Of a stretch of DNA of 64,000 bases, positions 12,130-25,366 are shown piece after piece. Both the position numbers and the translations under genes were made by a program. This DNA is from Heterocephalus glaber (taxonomy: Eukaryota; Chordata; Mammalia; Rodentia; Bathyergidae). Below the pieces are notes generated by a model. The model was not told the DNA's origin, ran no database searches, and saw only the letters and a program-made list of their open reading frames with translations. The DNA lies in NCBI RefSeq assembly GCF_000247695.1, contig NW_004624801.1, positions 2,261,660 through 2,325,659 on the forward strand. The letters run 5' to 3'. How positions within the stretch are numbered: position 1 is the stretch's first letter; each line of letters opens with the position of its first letter.

Positions 12130-12492
12130 TTCCTCCAACATGCCTATATCTTCCCTACCTCCAGACCTTTGAATGTTCTCTTTTCTCTGCCCCTGGCATA
12201 CTCTCATTCCCTCCTTTTGAACAGTGTCCCGCTTCCCCTAAGTGCTGGCTAAAATGCTATCCATTCTGCAAGCCTTTGTCCAGTGAGTCTATCTCAGAAA
12301 TCAAATTTACCACCACACCATGATTATTTTCTATCCTGTTTGCTTCTTCAAAGATGTAGCCCAATTTCAAATGCTTTTAATTTGCTGTGTCCTCCTATAT
12401 AAATGGCTCCTTAAGGGTTTCTCTCTGCTGTGGCAGTTCAGTGCCTGGAATCTGACAGGGACTCAGTCAGTGTGTATTTAATTAATGAACAA
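12130..12492 (+). repeat. L2 LINE 3' end
   Basis: The order CTGCCCCTGGCATACTCTCA, CTGGCTAAAATGCTATCC, a pyrimidine-rich middle, GTGCCTGGAATCTGACAGGG and TTAATTAATGAAC matches the L2 terminal domain. Confidence 0.75.
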
Positions 12493-12874
12493 ATGTCCTT
12501 GTTTTGTGCAGCCTTAATTAGCTCAAGGGAGAAATCAATAAGAGCCTCCAAAACCTGGAATCACTGACCCTGTTGGCAATTTTATCTCCAACTGAGCTCA
12601 GGTGAACAATAAATGTCAGTAGCAGAAAGATATATGGCTTAGAAGGCCAGGAAAGCAAGTTGTCTTGCTGCCAGTAAGGACACTGCCAACCTCTCAAAAT
12701 CTTTATTATGTGCTTTATCACTGGGGGTCAGCATACTACATCAACTCTACAAAATTCTTGCCCATATCTGCTTGGGAATCTTCCCTACCTACACAAACAC
12801 ATAGGTATGTTTATAAAAAGATATTGGATTAAAAACATGTTGTGACAAGTGCACACATAAAAATTCACAATCTA
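12493..12874. other. Intergenic DNA, nothing assignable
   Basis: AT-rich single-copy-looking sequence with no gene or repeat I can name. Confidence 0.4.
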
Positions 12875-12960
12875 GGGCCCGGGATATAGCTCAGTGGTGC
12901 CACACTTGCCTGGCAATTGCAAGATCCTGAGTTCAATCCCCAGTACAAAAAAAAAAAAAT
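12875..12960 (+). mobile_element. ID SINE
   Basis: It shows GATATAGCTCAGTGG and GAGTTCAATCCC with an A13 tail. The flanking repeat is unclear, so it is more diverged than the 7821 and 20895 copies. Confidence 0.85.
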
Positions 12961-15175
12961 CATAATTTATATTCACACAATTCGGATTTATTGAGCGCCT
13001 TTGAGCACAAATAAATGAACGGTGTGGTTCTACACTTGATAGCTAACTAACTTGCCCAGAAAATAAAATAAACAATGATGAGACTACTCAAAAAATTTAA
13101 AAATGTGTAAAAGAGTGTGTAGTCCGTCACTCCTCGGTGAAGTGCTTTTGAACGCTGGAGTGGGTTAGAATTACAGAGGAAAATATTAGAAGGGATTTTG
13201 GCTCAGACAGTGACTGGACAGGGATTGGCATCAGAAAATTATAAAGTTTTAGAACAGGAAAGGGGATTTGTTTCATTATTAAGGATAACTCTCCTACTTA
13301 CAAATGCAGAAAACGAGCCTGGGTCCCCCACCTGGTGTCTTCAGCAGAGGAGAGAAATGGAATCTCTCTTCACTACATCATCGGGGACATTTTAGAAAGG
13401 GGTGGGACAAAAATCTCAGCCAAGACACCAGAATGAGTGAGCAGGATGTGGCAGTAGCTGAAGAAACAGGCTGAGGCCAGGGCGGAGAGACGTGAGGAGA
13501 AAGACTCTGAGGTGGACCGAGGGTGGCCAGTGGCTGGTTTCGTCATAGAACGTCCTTATTTTGGGCCTGTGACTTGCTGAGCAGCACCTGACTCATTCCC
13601 CTCAAGCAAGTCACCAACTCAAACAGAAGAAAGGGCTCACACATCATTCCTTTCACCTTGGGGCATCGTGGGTGCACACTAAATATTTGTTGGTTTGCTT
13701 CAAGTCTGATGCTGGACTGTAAGCGTGAGGTCAAGAAGTTTTATGTGAGCCTCCACCAAGTCCTGTTTAAGTTAGCAAGGTTCTGAGACGGGAAAAAAAT
13801 CAATCACCTCTTTTACAGATAGCAGGCATCGATTGGTTCTTTTGAATTGAAATGCTCGGTTGGCATGGAAACAAGAAACAGTCAGCCTGGAAGAATGTGA
13901 CCGAGAATGGAGAGATAGCATGGAGGTGCCACTTTCATGCTCCTTTTGCAGATGACAACTACACCCAAGGCTGACACCATAGGTGTGGTCACCTTTCTCC
14001 AGCCTCCCTAGAAAAATGTATATTCCAGCTCTTTGTCTTAATACCTGTATGATCCTGGGCATAACCTGGACTTCTTTGGACCATGGTCTCCCCTTCTGCT
14101 AACAACAGGCGAGCACCAGTATAATGCATGGCAAGAAGCAGGCATTCAACCAATACCAATGCTCCTTTCCTTCCTGATGGAGAGTAGAGGCTGCATAGAA
14201 AAAGGCAGAGCAGCCTGGGGTGGTCTGGAGGCAAGAAGATGGGAATTTCGGAAAGACAGAGCACTGAGGACTTTTCATATCATGGAACAAGAGCAGCAAG
14301 TCCTAGATAAAAGGAAGGAGAGAAGCCATGGCTTGAAACTACAGCAAGGTACAGAATACATGGATACAAAAAAGTCCAGTGCTATCAAGAAAAAAAAAAA
14401 ATCTCGAAGATCAACCCCCTCTTTGGACCTTAGCATCCTCAAGTGAGAACAAGGACATTTTAAGGTTGATCTCAGAGGGCTTGATGGCATGATGGCTTTG
14501 ATCACAACTATGGCAGGAAGCAAGGGACAGAATGAAAGGGAGATCCACCCTGGCTGTCTTTCCCATCACAGAGCAGAAACCAAGGGGAGATAATCACATG
14601 AGACCTACTGGACTTCGTGGTCATCAGGATCATATCAAAGGGATGTGCTAGTTTCTCTCCAGTGGTCTCTACTTCCCCTTTGTTCTAACTGTATTTGGGG
14701 GAAGTTGGCTTGGGTGGTTCTGAGATTGGAAAATAAAGTAAGAAAACCCACTAAAAGTGTTTGCAGCCTTAACCATACTGACTCCAAAATAAGTCCTTGT
14801 CCTAAGCAGTTTTACCCTGCCTGTCTTTGAAGGGGGAGAAGATGAAAGAATGAAGTAGGAATCCTGGGCAGAAGTCTATTACACCAAGCAACTGTCTCCA
14901 TCATACCCTGACCTCTTTTAGTCATGTGGCTTAAGGCATGGGTATAAGGGATGTAATCCCTACCCTACAACTCCTCCAGGCCAGGGCAGGACCTCTGAGG
15001 TTCCACTGACACTAAGCCGTAGATTCTGAGTGGCTTCCACTGCCTAAGTTGAAAAAATAATCAAAGACACTTGTGCTGTGGGGCTTGGGTGGGCTGATAC
15101 TGCTATTCTTTTCCAAGATATTTGAGCCCATTGCAGCTAAATATGTTAGCCACAGCAAAGGGCCCTAGAAGGGGT
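12961..15175. other. Intergenic DNA with one MIR
   Basis: A + strand MIR-like segment lies at about 14010-14165. Short frames here carry no recognisable domain. Confidence 0.5.
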
Positions 15176-15592
15176 GGATAAGAACAACTCAGATGTATTC
15201 TCTCATAGTTCTGGCGCTGGAGGTCCAAATCCATGGTGTCAACATGGAGCCTCCTTTTGTAGGCTCTGGAGAAAGACCCACTCCATGCCACTCCCCTGGA
15301 TACTGGCAACCTCAGGGGTTCCTTGGCTCACTGATTCTTCATTCCAGTCCTCCATCTTATGCAGTTCTCCTTGTGCCTTCACCTCACCATCCTCATAAAT
15401 AACTTTCTAAATGTTCCCTTTTTATAAAGACACAAGTCATATTCGAGTGGTCGACTCCAATATGACTTCATCATAACTAATGCCATCTGCAATGACCTTA
15501 TTTCCAAATAAAGTCACATTTTAAGGTCTTGGAGGAAGGGAGGTTAGGACTTCAACATCTTTTGGGGGAACACAAGCCAACCCATAGTACTG
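15176..15592 (-). repeat. MLT1-type MaLR LTR, antisense
   Basis: TTCTCTCATAGTTCTGGCGC, CCAAATAAAGTCACATT and GGACTTCAACATCTTTTGGG occur in the order of an MLT1 LTR read in reverse. It is ancient and nearly full length. Confidence 0.8.
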
Positions 15593-18500
15593 AGGTTTTC
15601 TAATTTATCCTCAAGAGGTCAGGATTTGAAATTAACATTCCCAAAAGATTAAACATTCTGGGTATTCACTCCATGTGCTAGTATCCTTAGAAATGGCCAT
15701 TAAGATAGGCACCAGTGCAAGTAGTTCCCAGCCAATTCACAGCCTATAATCTTTTTACGACCTCCCAGTTCCCTCTTCCCTGAGCTGGCAAACACTCAGG
15801 GCATCCAGGCACCAAGGAACTTGCCACTGAGATGAATCTACACCAAGGCTGTTCATGTGACCAGAGAACCCCAATTACATTGCACCAAAGTGGAAATAAA
15901 ATTGTATTCTACTCAAAGAAGGAGGAAGGAGTTACAGAAGGCTAAGGGTCAGTACAGGCCTCTACAAAAGCCAAGTGCATGAACAAATCCCAACTCTGAA
16001 CATGTGTCTCACATCCTGTTGTCCTCCTTATCTCAAAGTTCCCACAAAGAGAAATTCAAGCTAGAACACTTTCAGGGAGTGAGGGGAACAGCAATGACAC
16101 CATTGTTCTACCTTTGTTTCATATACAGAAAGTTGGGGCAGGGTTGGAAGAGATAAGGGTGTTCGCTAGGAAAATCTCCATCCCTGGAGTCTTCTAACAT
16201 GTTATTTCTACATTAGTACTATCAAGCCAGCTACCCAAGATGCCAAACAAGAAGCTGATCGCATTTCCCAATCTTATTTGCAAACAAGCATTCATTTCCT
16301 GCTTACCAAGGCACAGAGAGGGCACTTTGTCCATTCGAATCATTGTCTTAAGCCAGTGATGCAAACCACCGAGCACGCTTTGCCCCAGCCAGAGTCTGGA
16401 TGCTCAATGTCATTGAACTCAAGGAGCAGATAATTGGTATTGAAAGGTGTGATTGCAGCCCAGTCAGCCAGGTAATCAGCCCCTGATTTCTCTTCAAGAC
16501 TTTAGACCAATTGGAAATCTTAGCCCAAGAGGAGGCTGGAGGGAATTATCCTGGAAGTGTAGTATCCCTTTTCAAATATAAACACCAGACAATTATCCCA
16601 ACCAGTTAGCCCTCCATGGCTCAGCACACTGCATCCCAGAGAGTATGTAGAGGAGACCCACCCTCTGCCCAGGGAGCTGTCTCCAGCCCTGGCCCCCCAC
16701 AGCTCCTCCAACAGCTCAGTCTTCCAGGACTGTTGCAACCTTGGGAGTCACTGTAGACTGAGCCTCCTCATCCCGGTGCTTGTTTTGCAAACATTTGGCT
16801 GCTGCATGGGAGCCTGCCTCAACCTGAGGTCTTAGCTCCTTCTTGGCTGGGATGGTGACGTCTTCTTGAGAAAGGCTGATCTCTTGCTCCCTCTCTGATC
16901 TGATGGTTTGGAAGTCCCACCTGAGAATGTGTCTTTGTCCCATCCTCCCAGAGTCAACTCTCTAGTCTCAGAAGCCAAGAGCCAACTATAACATAAAATT
17001 TCAGTATTTTTGTGGTGTTCACATCAAGACTTAGAGGACTTATAGGCAAATAGAAAAAGGTTCAAGGCAGGGCCCCAGTCTCCCTTCTGATCGTGGGTGG
17101 CCCCTTCTCTATGAACAGGGACACCTTCTGACAAGGAAGATACATGTGGAAATGAAATTGCTTCTGTATCAAAGGATGCTTTCTCCATTTTCTTTACAGG
17201 GCTTTGCTTTAACCAAACTCACAGTGGCTAACATACCAAGTCAAGTAAACCAAAATAAACATGTGCGGCCATAAAATACTGATTCTCGCCTCTGACAAAG
17301 GCTGTGCAGCCAACTACCTGGCCTGGACTCAGAGGGAGGGCCCAGTACATAAACAAAGTTTGCGTGCAAGACTCCATGTATTATCAACATAGCTCATTCA
17401 GGCTCCCGCCAACCTCAAGGGTGTCACGTAATTCTACATTATGTAATGTGCAGATCAGGAAGAATCTGAAAAAAGAGGCATTTTGTTCCTTAGAATCTAT
17501 CTGCCACCCAGGGTCAGCGTTCTCTCAATCAGATTGAGCCACCTTAGGGCTAGAACCCTCCGGAAAAGGTGTTCAGAGCATCAGGATTCTGCAACTACAT
17601 CTTCCTTCTGGAAAGCTTTGAGTTTAGATCCCTGGCCAAAGCTCCTCTTGCGTTCCAGAGAAGCCTTATCTTGGCATTAATTTTCCCCCTTAAAGTTTTA
17701 GTATGAAATTGTTAAATATCCAGTAGATTTTGAAAGGTCATACATTAATCATCTTTGAGATATATTTTTAATATAATTGCTACTCTCTTATGCATGGCTC
17801 TACGTTTTCCAAGAAACTTGTGGTGGGCATGGAAGGAAGGTGCCACGTGGCAGCTCAAATGGCAGCCCGGGGCTTCCTTAGGATGCTTGCAGACACAAGA
17901 AGGGCTTCTGTTATAGATCAAAATGTGTGCGAACCTTAGCCCCTCCACTTGCCATCTCTGTGACCCTGCATGGATTTCTTACTGCTTGGGTTTTAGGGTG
18001 CTGCCTTAGCATAAATGAGAGCAACCCTGAATCAAGGGTTTACTTGGAGAGCAAGTGTGTCTGTGTACAACGACTTCTCTGCAAAGCACCATTCGGAGTC
18101 CTCAGACTTCTAACTCAGACTACTGGATGATATGGTCACGATCAGGAACTAGGGAATTTTAAAATAGCATAACTGAGTAGGTCTATGTCACACTGCATAA
18201 ACAGAATTCAGACACAAGTATTCCTTAAGGTGTGCCTTTTATTGGTTGGATTGTCTTTCTCTCAAAGAAAAGTGATGGAACTTTATCAAGCCTAAACTCT
18301 GTCCGCATGCTCCATTGTGAACACAGCTATGGACACCAAGAAATTATTTCCAGGCTGTCTCATCCCTGTCTGTATAGCTCAGGGATATTTTTCATGGTGG
18401 CTGCCATATAATCCTAAACCCTAAAGGTTCCGGTGTTGCTGCCTTATAGGTGAGTAGTTCTTCTCTTCTTCCTTTCACCCCAAAGAGCTTTTAACTTCTT

Positions 18501-18629
18501 CTAACCCTTGCTGACCTACAGTCCCTTAGACTCACTTAAGTCAGACTTCTCTCTAAAAGAACATCGCAGAGATCTGAAAAGCAAATCTCCTAGTTACCTA
18601 GTGTGCAAAACAGTGAATGAATGCCAATT
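15593..18629. other. Intergenic DNA, about 3 kb, largely unassigned
   Basis: A MIR-like fragment is possible at about 17925-18000. No gene is supported; frames are short and unrelated to any family I know. Confidence 0.5.
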
Positions 18630-18837
18630 TTGTTTTTGGTTTTTGTTTTTGTCGCACTAAAGATTCAACCTAGGGCCTTCACACTAAGCTATATCCCCAG
18701 TTCAATTATTATTTGTTATTTTTTAAATTTTGAGACAGGATACTGCTAAATTGCTAAGTTTTCCAGGCTCACCTTGGTCCTCCTGCCTCAGCTTCCCGGA
18801 GTGCTGGCCTCACAGGTGTGCTTCATCATGTTAGGTT
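18630..18837 (-). mobile_element. B1-dID composite SINE, antisense
   Basis: Read in + direction, a T-rich tail is followed by the reversed, internally deleted ID half (AGGGCCTTCACACTAAGCTA) and then by a reversed B1 half (TTTTGAGACAGGATACTGC...). This fused architecture defines B1-dID. Confidence 0.8.
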
Positions 18838-18850
18838 GGATACTCACTTT

Positions 18851-18930
18851 CTTTTGGTACCAGGGATCAAACTCAGGACCTTGTGTTTGTGAGGCAGGTG
18901 CGGTGCCACTGAGCTAAATCCCCTGCCCCA
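18851..18930 (-). mobile_element. ID SINE, antisense, with target-site duplication
   Basis: Reversed B and A boxes (GATCAAACTC; CCACTGAGCTAAAT) are flanked by GGATACTCACTTT at 18838-18850 and GGACACTCACTTT at 18931-18943. It inserted next to the older B1-dID. Confidence 0.9.
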
Positions 18931-18943
18931 GGACACTCACTTT

Positions 18944-20881
18944 TGATGAAGAACTTCTTTCAAGTAAGAGACAGACTGAAGCCCAGAGACGGGATATGGC
19001 TTTCCTAAAGTCACAGACTAAGTGGATCAAAACAAAGAGAAAACTGAATTCAGCATAGTTAATACTGAATTCAAAGCAGCAATGAATGCAGCAAGCTGCT
19101 GTGTACTTTAGATCAGGAATCATTTCCATCAACAAGTCCAGAGACTTCGGAACTAAAAAAATCCAACTGTAAAACACATCTTTTGGAAAAAAAATTGAAA
19201 ACACCTTAAAGACATTGTCTGTCTCATAGGGAGAAAGTCTCAAGTACAGGAAGACAGGACGCTGTTGACGAATCTGACACATTCCACATCCAGACAGGCA
19301 AGGACGTAGCCTAAATCATTACCATCAGTAGCTGAAGAAGATAAGTGGAAAGCTGGAGCTAGAGCCTGGGAAAGAGATCCCACTTTAAGAAAGACATGAA
19401 GATCCACACAAGGGATGGACTTGTTCAGAAGGAAATAAAGCAACAAATCCAGGAGGGAGCTCTCTCCCAAGAGGAGAATTCCAAGCCATTCCAGAACTAT
19501 ATCCACACAAACTAGACACAAATCTAAAAAGGAGGAATGAGAGGGATGAAACGAGAGCAGAGCCCACCAAGGGCATACTCGGGATCTGTGGGATCTTCGT
19601 CACAGACTTGTCATTGGGACAGACCCTCCTGCTCAGCCTCCCGGTCACACCCCTCCTCCCCCGGGCTGTTCAAGTTCACCACCAGAGGCAGACATTGCAT
19701 CGAGCAGAAGCAACCAAGGGTGGGAAGAGAAAGTGATGTTTTAGGTGGCTGGCAGGGCAACTGCCCTGGCTTTTAACCTACCCACAGAGCTACAGGAAGC
19801 CAAGTGTTCTTCAGGCCGGGCCAGACTTTCCCACCCCATCTTGGGGGTCTGCCAGTTTTCGCTGGCTCTCTCTCCAGTGTCAAGCCATCTTGTGAAATGA
19901 CTGGTACTTCCTGCTTCCTGTCACACCCCAGACCCAGACACGCCACCTCTCCCTGAGTATCCGCCCTGTGGCTCTACAAAAAGGAGCCAAGGGGGCCCTT
20001 GAGGACACAGAAGCCCCTGTTCTGATAAGGAATAAGAGGAATAAAACACCGGGAATGCTTCCTTCCTGTTTCCTAATTTTCTTCCACTTGCTTCTTTCTC
20101 CGGCTCCCACCCCCATTCCCTACTGTGCTCACTACTCCGTGGCCTTGAATCAGGTCCACATTCCTGGTTCTTTGAGTCCCAGCCTCCCAGCTGCAAGGCC
20201 GCGGGGATGTTCAGAGAGTTACAGCGTCAAGAAATTCTCATCCCCATAGACCTGTCTACCCACCTCCCACCTGGCCTCCAGAGAAACAGGCAACATTCCT
20301 TCAGTCCCACAGAGAAAGGGTGTGGCTCCAATTACTCAATTAAGCCTCCAAGCCAGCATCCTATGCCCCCAAAACAATAGTGTTGTATTTTTCTTGGACT
20401 TCGTTCCTTTTATTTGGTTTCTTCTTCGGTTAGTAAAAGAACTCTTTTCCCTCTCAACCTTCCTTAATCCACCAGCCTCACTTTCCTGCTCTTCCGGAAG
20501 AATCCAACCCCCAACCCCCATCAGAGAAAGCCTCTGATCATGAACTTGAGTGATGTCAGCGAGCTTGAGAAAGGCCTCGGCCTCCTCACCTGAGGGAAGC
20601 TTCTCCTGGGAGTCCACATCCCATCTCTGATCTGTTTGTTTTGGATGCCAATCCCAGGACTCTGGGTGAGGTGTGAGACAAACTGACCTTTCCTGTTTTC
20701 TGAACCAGTGATCTTAGGTCACCAAGTCGGGTTGTTAAGTGTTGAAAATGAAAATCAGTGGGGCCCGGCCCGTCAGAACAGCCAGGAAGGTGGGAACGAA
20801 AGGATGATCAGGGAAGGTAACGCTGAGTTTTGGTGGAAACAAACCAAAACCTGCCTACCTGCCGTCAAATCCATCCTCATT
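18944..20881. other. Intergenic DNA with a reversed MIR
   Basis: A reversed MIR-like core lies at about 18962-19060. The 19.5-20.6 kb part is GC-richer and repeat-poor; no gene is supported. Confidence 0.5.
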
Positions 20882-20894
20882 AAAAAGTGATTCT

Positions 20895-20982
20895 AGGGCC
20901 GGGGATTTAGCTCAGTGGTTCAGCCGCCTGCTTCGCAAGCGCAAGGACCCAAGTTGGATCCCCGGAACCAAAAAAAGAAAAC
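20895..20982 (+). mobile_element. ID SINE with perfect 13-base target-site duplication
   Basis: AAAAAGTGATTCT stands at 20882-20894 and 20983-20995 on either side of an ID body with an A-rich tail. It is one of the youngest insertions in the window. Confidence 0.92.
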
Positions 20983-20995
20983 AAAAAGTGATTCT

Positions 20996-23044
20996 GTTAT
21001 TTGGCACAAGGCACACATTACAGAGAATATGATGTGAACATGACCCTCTTGATGTGTTCCCCCCAAGAGATACAACCTGTCCAAACTCCTGAGGCAGCTT
21101 CCTGCCAGTCCCACATCACCCAATCTCCTGGTGCTCAGGGGATATTTGTTCAATTATCTACTGTGCTCCCATGCCATGCCCAGCTGCAAGGATAATTAAG
21201 GAGCATCTGGCTCAGGAGTATCTTCCCTATGACCAAGCCAGGGCGTTAGGGCACCCAGTGATTCTACTCCCAACTTCTCTATCAAGCAAACAGATCCCAT
21301 GGAATAACAATGCTAACAATGCCAGGTGTTTGGCTTGGATTGGCTCTTTAAATCCAGTTCTTATCTCACAGAGCAAAATCCGCCCCCAGGCCTGAGCCAA
21401 GGTAGCCTCAAGATCTACGCAAAATCAGACAGGACAACAGGTCACTTTTAATATGAGAAAACTTAACTTAGAAATAGCATGAAAGTATTTATAGGGACAC
21501 AGAGGAGGTCATATTTTTGCTCTGAAGAACTCACAATTTTCGATTATTACCTGAAAGTTATTTGTATTGACAAAAATCAGCTTCTAGGTCTTACCAAACA
21601 TCCTGACCATCTGCTTATGCTTTGTTGCATCAAAGCTTTCAATTCCCCAGTCTCCCCAAAGAATGAAGCATTTTTATTTCCATTTAAATAATTCCAACAC
21701 ATTGGGAAGAATAAAACATTTTACCACCATTTAAGTAATTCCAGCACGTGAGAGTGCTCTGGGATTCCTTCTACTTAACGTATAAAAGGCATAGCAGGTA
21801 TAATTATTTCCAACAAATAGTTGTTGAACACCAGCTACCTACAAGGCATTTGACCAGCTCAAATAATTGCAAACATTAAAATCACTTGTGAAACAAATCA
21901 CCATATCACATTCTCCATACATGTACTTCCATAATTCAACAGTTTAGGCAAACTCAACAACACCCTTCAGGAGGCAGACACCCTTTCCATATAGCTGGGT
22001 AATTGTTAGCAGAAATCCGCTGTCGTAATAAGCCATTTTACAGGAATGCCGGTTCAGTTCTATTCTGCCTAAAGAAGATCTAGAGTCCGCCTTTGTTCCT
22101 AACCTGGGAGGATGTGAGGAAATAACAATACCTTCTTTCAGAAATTATGGAGACTGAAAGGTAGGACCCTCCTCTCCCAGATAAGCACTATCAGGAGGTG
22201 GCTTGGGTGAGCCTTCCAGTCAGCTGGGCACACCAGCCTCACTGGAGGGAGCAAGGTGCTGGTGGCAGGACAAGTGTCTTACTTTCAGAGACTGGCAAGG
22301 ACCTCCGCTCCTCTGTGGGGAAGTGCATGTGGCCAAGGCATCCCCAGGGTCCTCAGAGTTATGTCGCCTGTCACTGTGGCCGAATGTCTACAGCCTGCAA
22401 TTGAGTTATGCAGCCAATGCCTTCCAAAAGCCTGCGTTTTAGGGTTTGAGTGAGCTTCGTGCTTAGCTTTTCTCCCTCCCTTACCTTTTTATTCACAGTT
22501 TCCAATACATAAGGCACTTTATAATATCCATGGAAACCTTCTCAGCCACAGATTTAGAACAGGACTATGACCAAGTGTCAGCCATCGGGGAGGCATCTGA
22601 GAGCATCCAGTAATGTGGCACCAACATGTGACTCTCTTTTTCTAATCAGGTCCCCAAAGGGGCGTTTCTTTGCAAAGGGCCACATGCTGAGAGCTTTAGC
22701 TGAGTAAGAAGCAGCAGCCACCTGACAGGATGGCTTAGGAATGGAGTTTCCCTCAGCGCAGGTAACAGTGGGCAGTTGTATAGCATGGACCCAAACCTCT
22801 CTTCAACACTCGAGAAATGTCTGTGGAGTGAATGTTGCTGCACTTTTTCGGAGGGCTGTCTGTCATTATTATAACACGTGGACACTTCTCAGAAGCAGGA
22901 ATCCTCATGCTTGAATTTTTCGTTATTCTTCTCTCCACAACCCCCTGGCTCCCTGAGAGTGATCTGAGCTCAGGAACAGATAATAAAATGTGCCACTGAA
23001 ATAATGGACCCTGTGCTCTTGAAATCCTCTGTCCCCATTCTGTA
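20996..23044. other. Intergenic DNA, about 2 kb, repeat-poor
   Basis: AT-rich with no clear repeat. A SOX-type core CCTTTGTTCC lies near 22090. It falls 11.6-13.7 kb upstream of the SOX9 start, inside the expected zone of the TES enhancer, but I see no decisive motif cluster. Confidence 0.4.
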
Positions 23045-23345
23045 TACAGTTGTCCCTCAGTATCCATGGACATTTGTCCCAAGACCCCTCACAGGTGTCA
23101 AATCCTCAGATGCTCAGGAACTTTATATAAAGTGCTATTTGCATAGAACTTAACACCCATTTTCCCCTATGTGTTCAGTTATCTCTCTATCACTTAGTAC
23201 CTAGCAATGTAAATGCTATGTAAATAGCTGTTACAGTTGTTTCGGTAATAATGATTTTGAGGGAAAGCCTGTACATGTTCAGTACAGTTGTAATTTTTTT
23301 CCCAATATTTTAAATCCACAGTTAGTTGATGGGGAGAGTGAAGAT
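23045..23345 (+). mobile_element. MER2 DNA transposon relic (TcMar-Tigger)
   Basis: The left end CAGTTGTCCCTCAGTATCC follows a TA. The interior TGTAAATGCTATGTAAATAG and CCTGTACATGTTCAGTACAG follow MER2 order. The right terminal repeat is eroded. Confidence 0.85.
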
Positions 23346-23839
23346 TTGGGGAACCAGCTGCATATCCTGGAACAGTCTTCAGCAATTCCCCCCATCTCAT
23401 CTTTTCCATTTTCTGAACAAGTATCCAGGAAAAACTGTGAAACATTAAAAGACCAAGCTTATTGAATTCTAAACTGGCTCTTTTTTGAGAGAACAGCTAC
23501 ACATTGGTGAAAATGAAAGCAGAATATAGGCCCTGGGCTGCAAGTGCCCTGACCTATCTTTCCGCCCATGGCCATGAGCCAGTCGTACCATGCATCTGTC
23601 TTTCAGCTGCCTCTAGCCATAAACTGGCATGGCAACTTTCTTGCACCTGTTATGCATGATCCAGTTTGAAACACCAATGTTTGCTGTACAAATGAAATGT
23701 GTTATCAGTCAAGCCTGGTTCGAACCAGAGAATTCTAATCTCTGTTCCTCAAAAGAATGTGTGCTTCCCTCATATGGGACAAATTGGAAGTCCGAAAGCT
23801 ACAAGAGCAAATTGCTAGTACCAGTGGAGGTACAGACAG

Positions 23840-24035
23840 CATGTGGAACAATCTTGGTGCCACATCTTCCATGGCAAGACAGATACTGAGATTCAGAAAT
23901 TCTCCAAGTTGCTTTCCCTCCCAACCCATTCTCTTCCATTTAACAACTTTATTTAGGGACTGTCATCCCTAAATGTGTCTTAAGATTGTTCCTTGGAAAC
24001 CACAGTTCAAAAGGAAGGTAGTCAAGGCCACAAAG
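23840..24035. promoter_or_regulatory. Candidate testis-type SOX9 enhancer core (TES/TESCO position)
   Basis: SOX/SRY-type AACAAT at 23847-23852 and ATTGTT at 23985-23990 are followed by the SF1-type TCAAGGCCA at 24022-24030. The cluster lies about 10.7 kb upstream of the SOX9 start; mouse TES is placed about 10-13 kb upstream and responds to SRY, SOX9 and SF1. No repeat covers it. The assignment is positional and motif-based only. Confidence 0.35.
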
Positions 24036-24225
24036 AAACACAGGCCATGGGTAAAAACAGTTTCATCCAACATAGAATAGAGAAAACGGTAACAAACCCC
24101 ACTGGGACTTTGTATTAAATTGACTTTTTGTAAAGCAAGTATCCAATTCTTTTTGTTTTCTTGTTTTGTTGTTATCGTTACTGTTGGTTTTTACCCCTTT
24201 ACATATAGAGATATGAGATTTTGTA

Positions 24226-24400
24226 CAAGCAAAGTAACCAGTCCAAGCTTCAGATTTTTCATCTGTAAGATGAGGCAAATAATAAGAACTACCACACAAG
24301 GTTTCCAGGGGACCATACAGGTGACATATCCAGGTAAAGCCCTTAGCAATTTCCTAGCACACATTAAGGGCTCTGCAAACATTTTCTCTTTTTAATAAAG
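24226..24400 (+). repeat. MIR SINE
   Basis: CAGATTTTTCATCTGTAAGA followed by a variable middle and CCTAGCACACATTAAGGGC follows MIR order. Confidence 0.7.
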
Positions 24401-25326
24401 GTGCCAAGGAGCAGAAAAGGGCCAGGGTGATAAAAGAGGGGGTTGTTGCACTTCCAAAGACATTGAGGATTGCCCCAGATTTAAAAGGTTAGGAGCACTC
24501 CATTTTTGGTTTGTAGAGTAAAGTGATTTTGAAAATCTGGAGAAGCCCCAGATCATGATAGAACAAGGCTGCCACATACATGGAGAAGAAGGAACTCCTG
24601 ATCTACACTGAAATAAAATGAGTGCTGTGAAATAAAATCAACCAACACACCATTCCCACAAACCCAAAGAAGTTCTCATGAGAAGGAAAATTTAAAAAGG
24701 GTGGGTACGTTAGATGTGCATGGTTCAAATCACACTCTGTTCTCTGCTCCTCCCCACAAAGGCGGCCAACTCCTGATTAGGGAGAAGGGGGGAGATAAGA
24801 TCAGAGATGTCCTTCACAAGAGAGCTGAGTCCTGTCTCTCCCACTGACCCAAAAAAGAGCTGGCGTCCTAGCAGGGCACAGGCACAAGGATAAGAACGAG
24901 GAGGTGTGGGCTCCTTGGACTCCCCCAAGCCTGTGTGCCTGGGAGGAAGAGTTCCGTGGTGACAGCAGCCTGTCAAATTCCTTGTGTGTACAGGGACAGA
25001 GGGAGGCAGGCATGGCCCTGAGACACTGGGGCCAGAGATCTACCTCTCCCACTAGCTTCGTGACCTTGAGCAAGCCACACACTATTTTCAGAGCTTCTGT
25101 TTCTTTGCATGAAATGCAAAGAGACTAATTTCTTCCCCACACATCCTCCTAGGGACATCTAGGGAATACAGTTGATGAGTGGATGGAAGGGCACTTCAAA
25201 AGTGGAAGCAGGAACCAGGAGCAAGGAATACTCATTAACAATGGGATTATTTTTTCAGCAGTAGGTGAGAAGGCACAAAAGCAAAGGACTGTGACTGTGT
25301 GTGCTCTGGAGTGGTGTGTGTGTGTA

Positions 25327-25366
<40 letters not shown>

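Noticed and set aside
20895..20982. A tRNA gene (A and B boxes present)
   Set aside because: A-rich tail and 13-base flanking duplication show an ID SINE; the same holds for the other ID copies.
25050..25075. An SF1-type TGACCTTGA motif near 25059
   Set aside because: It belongs to a MIR SINE whose consensus contains this string, so it is weak evidence of an SF1 site.
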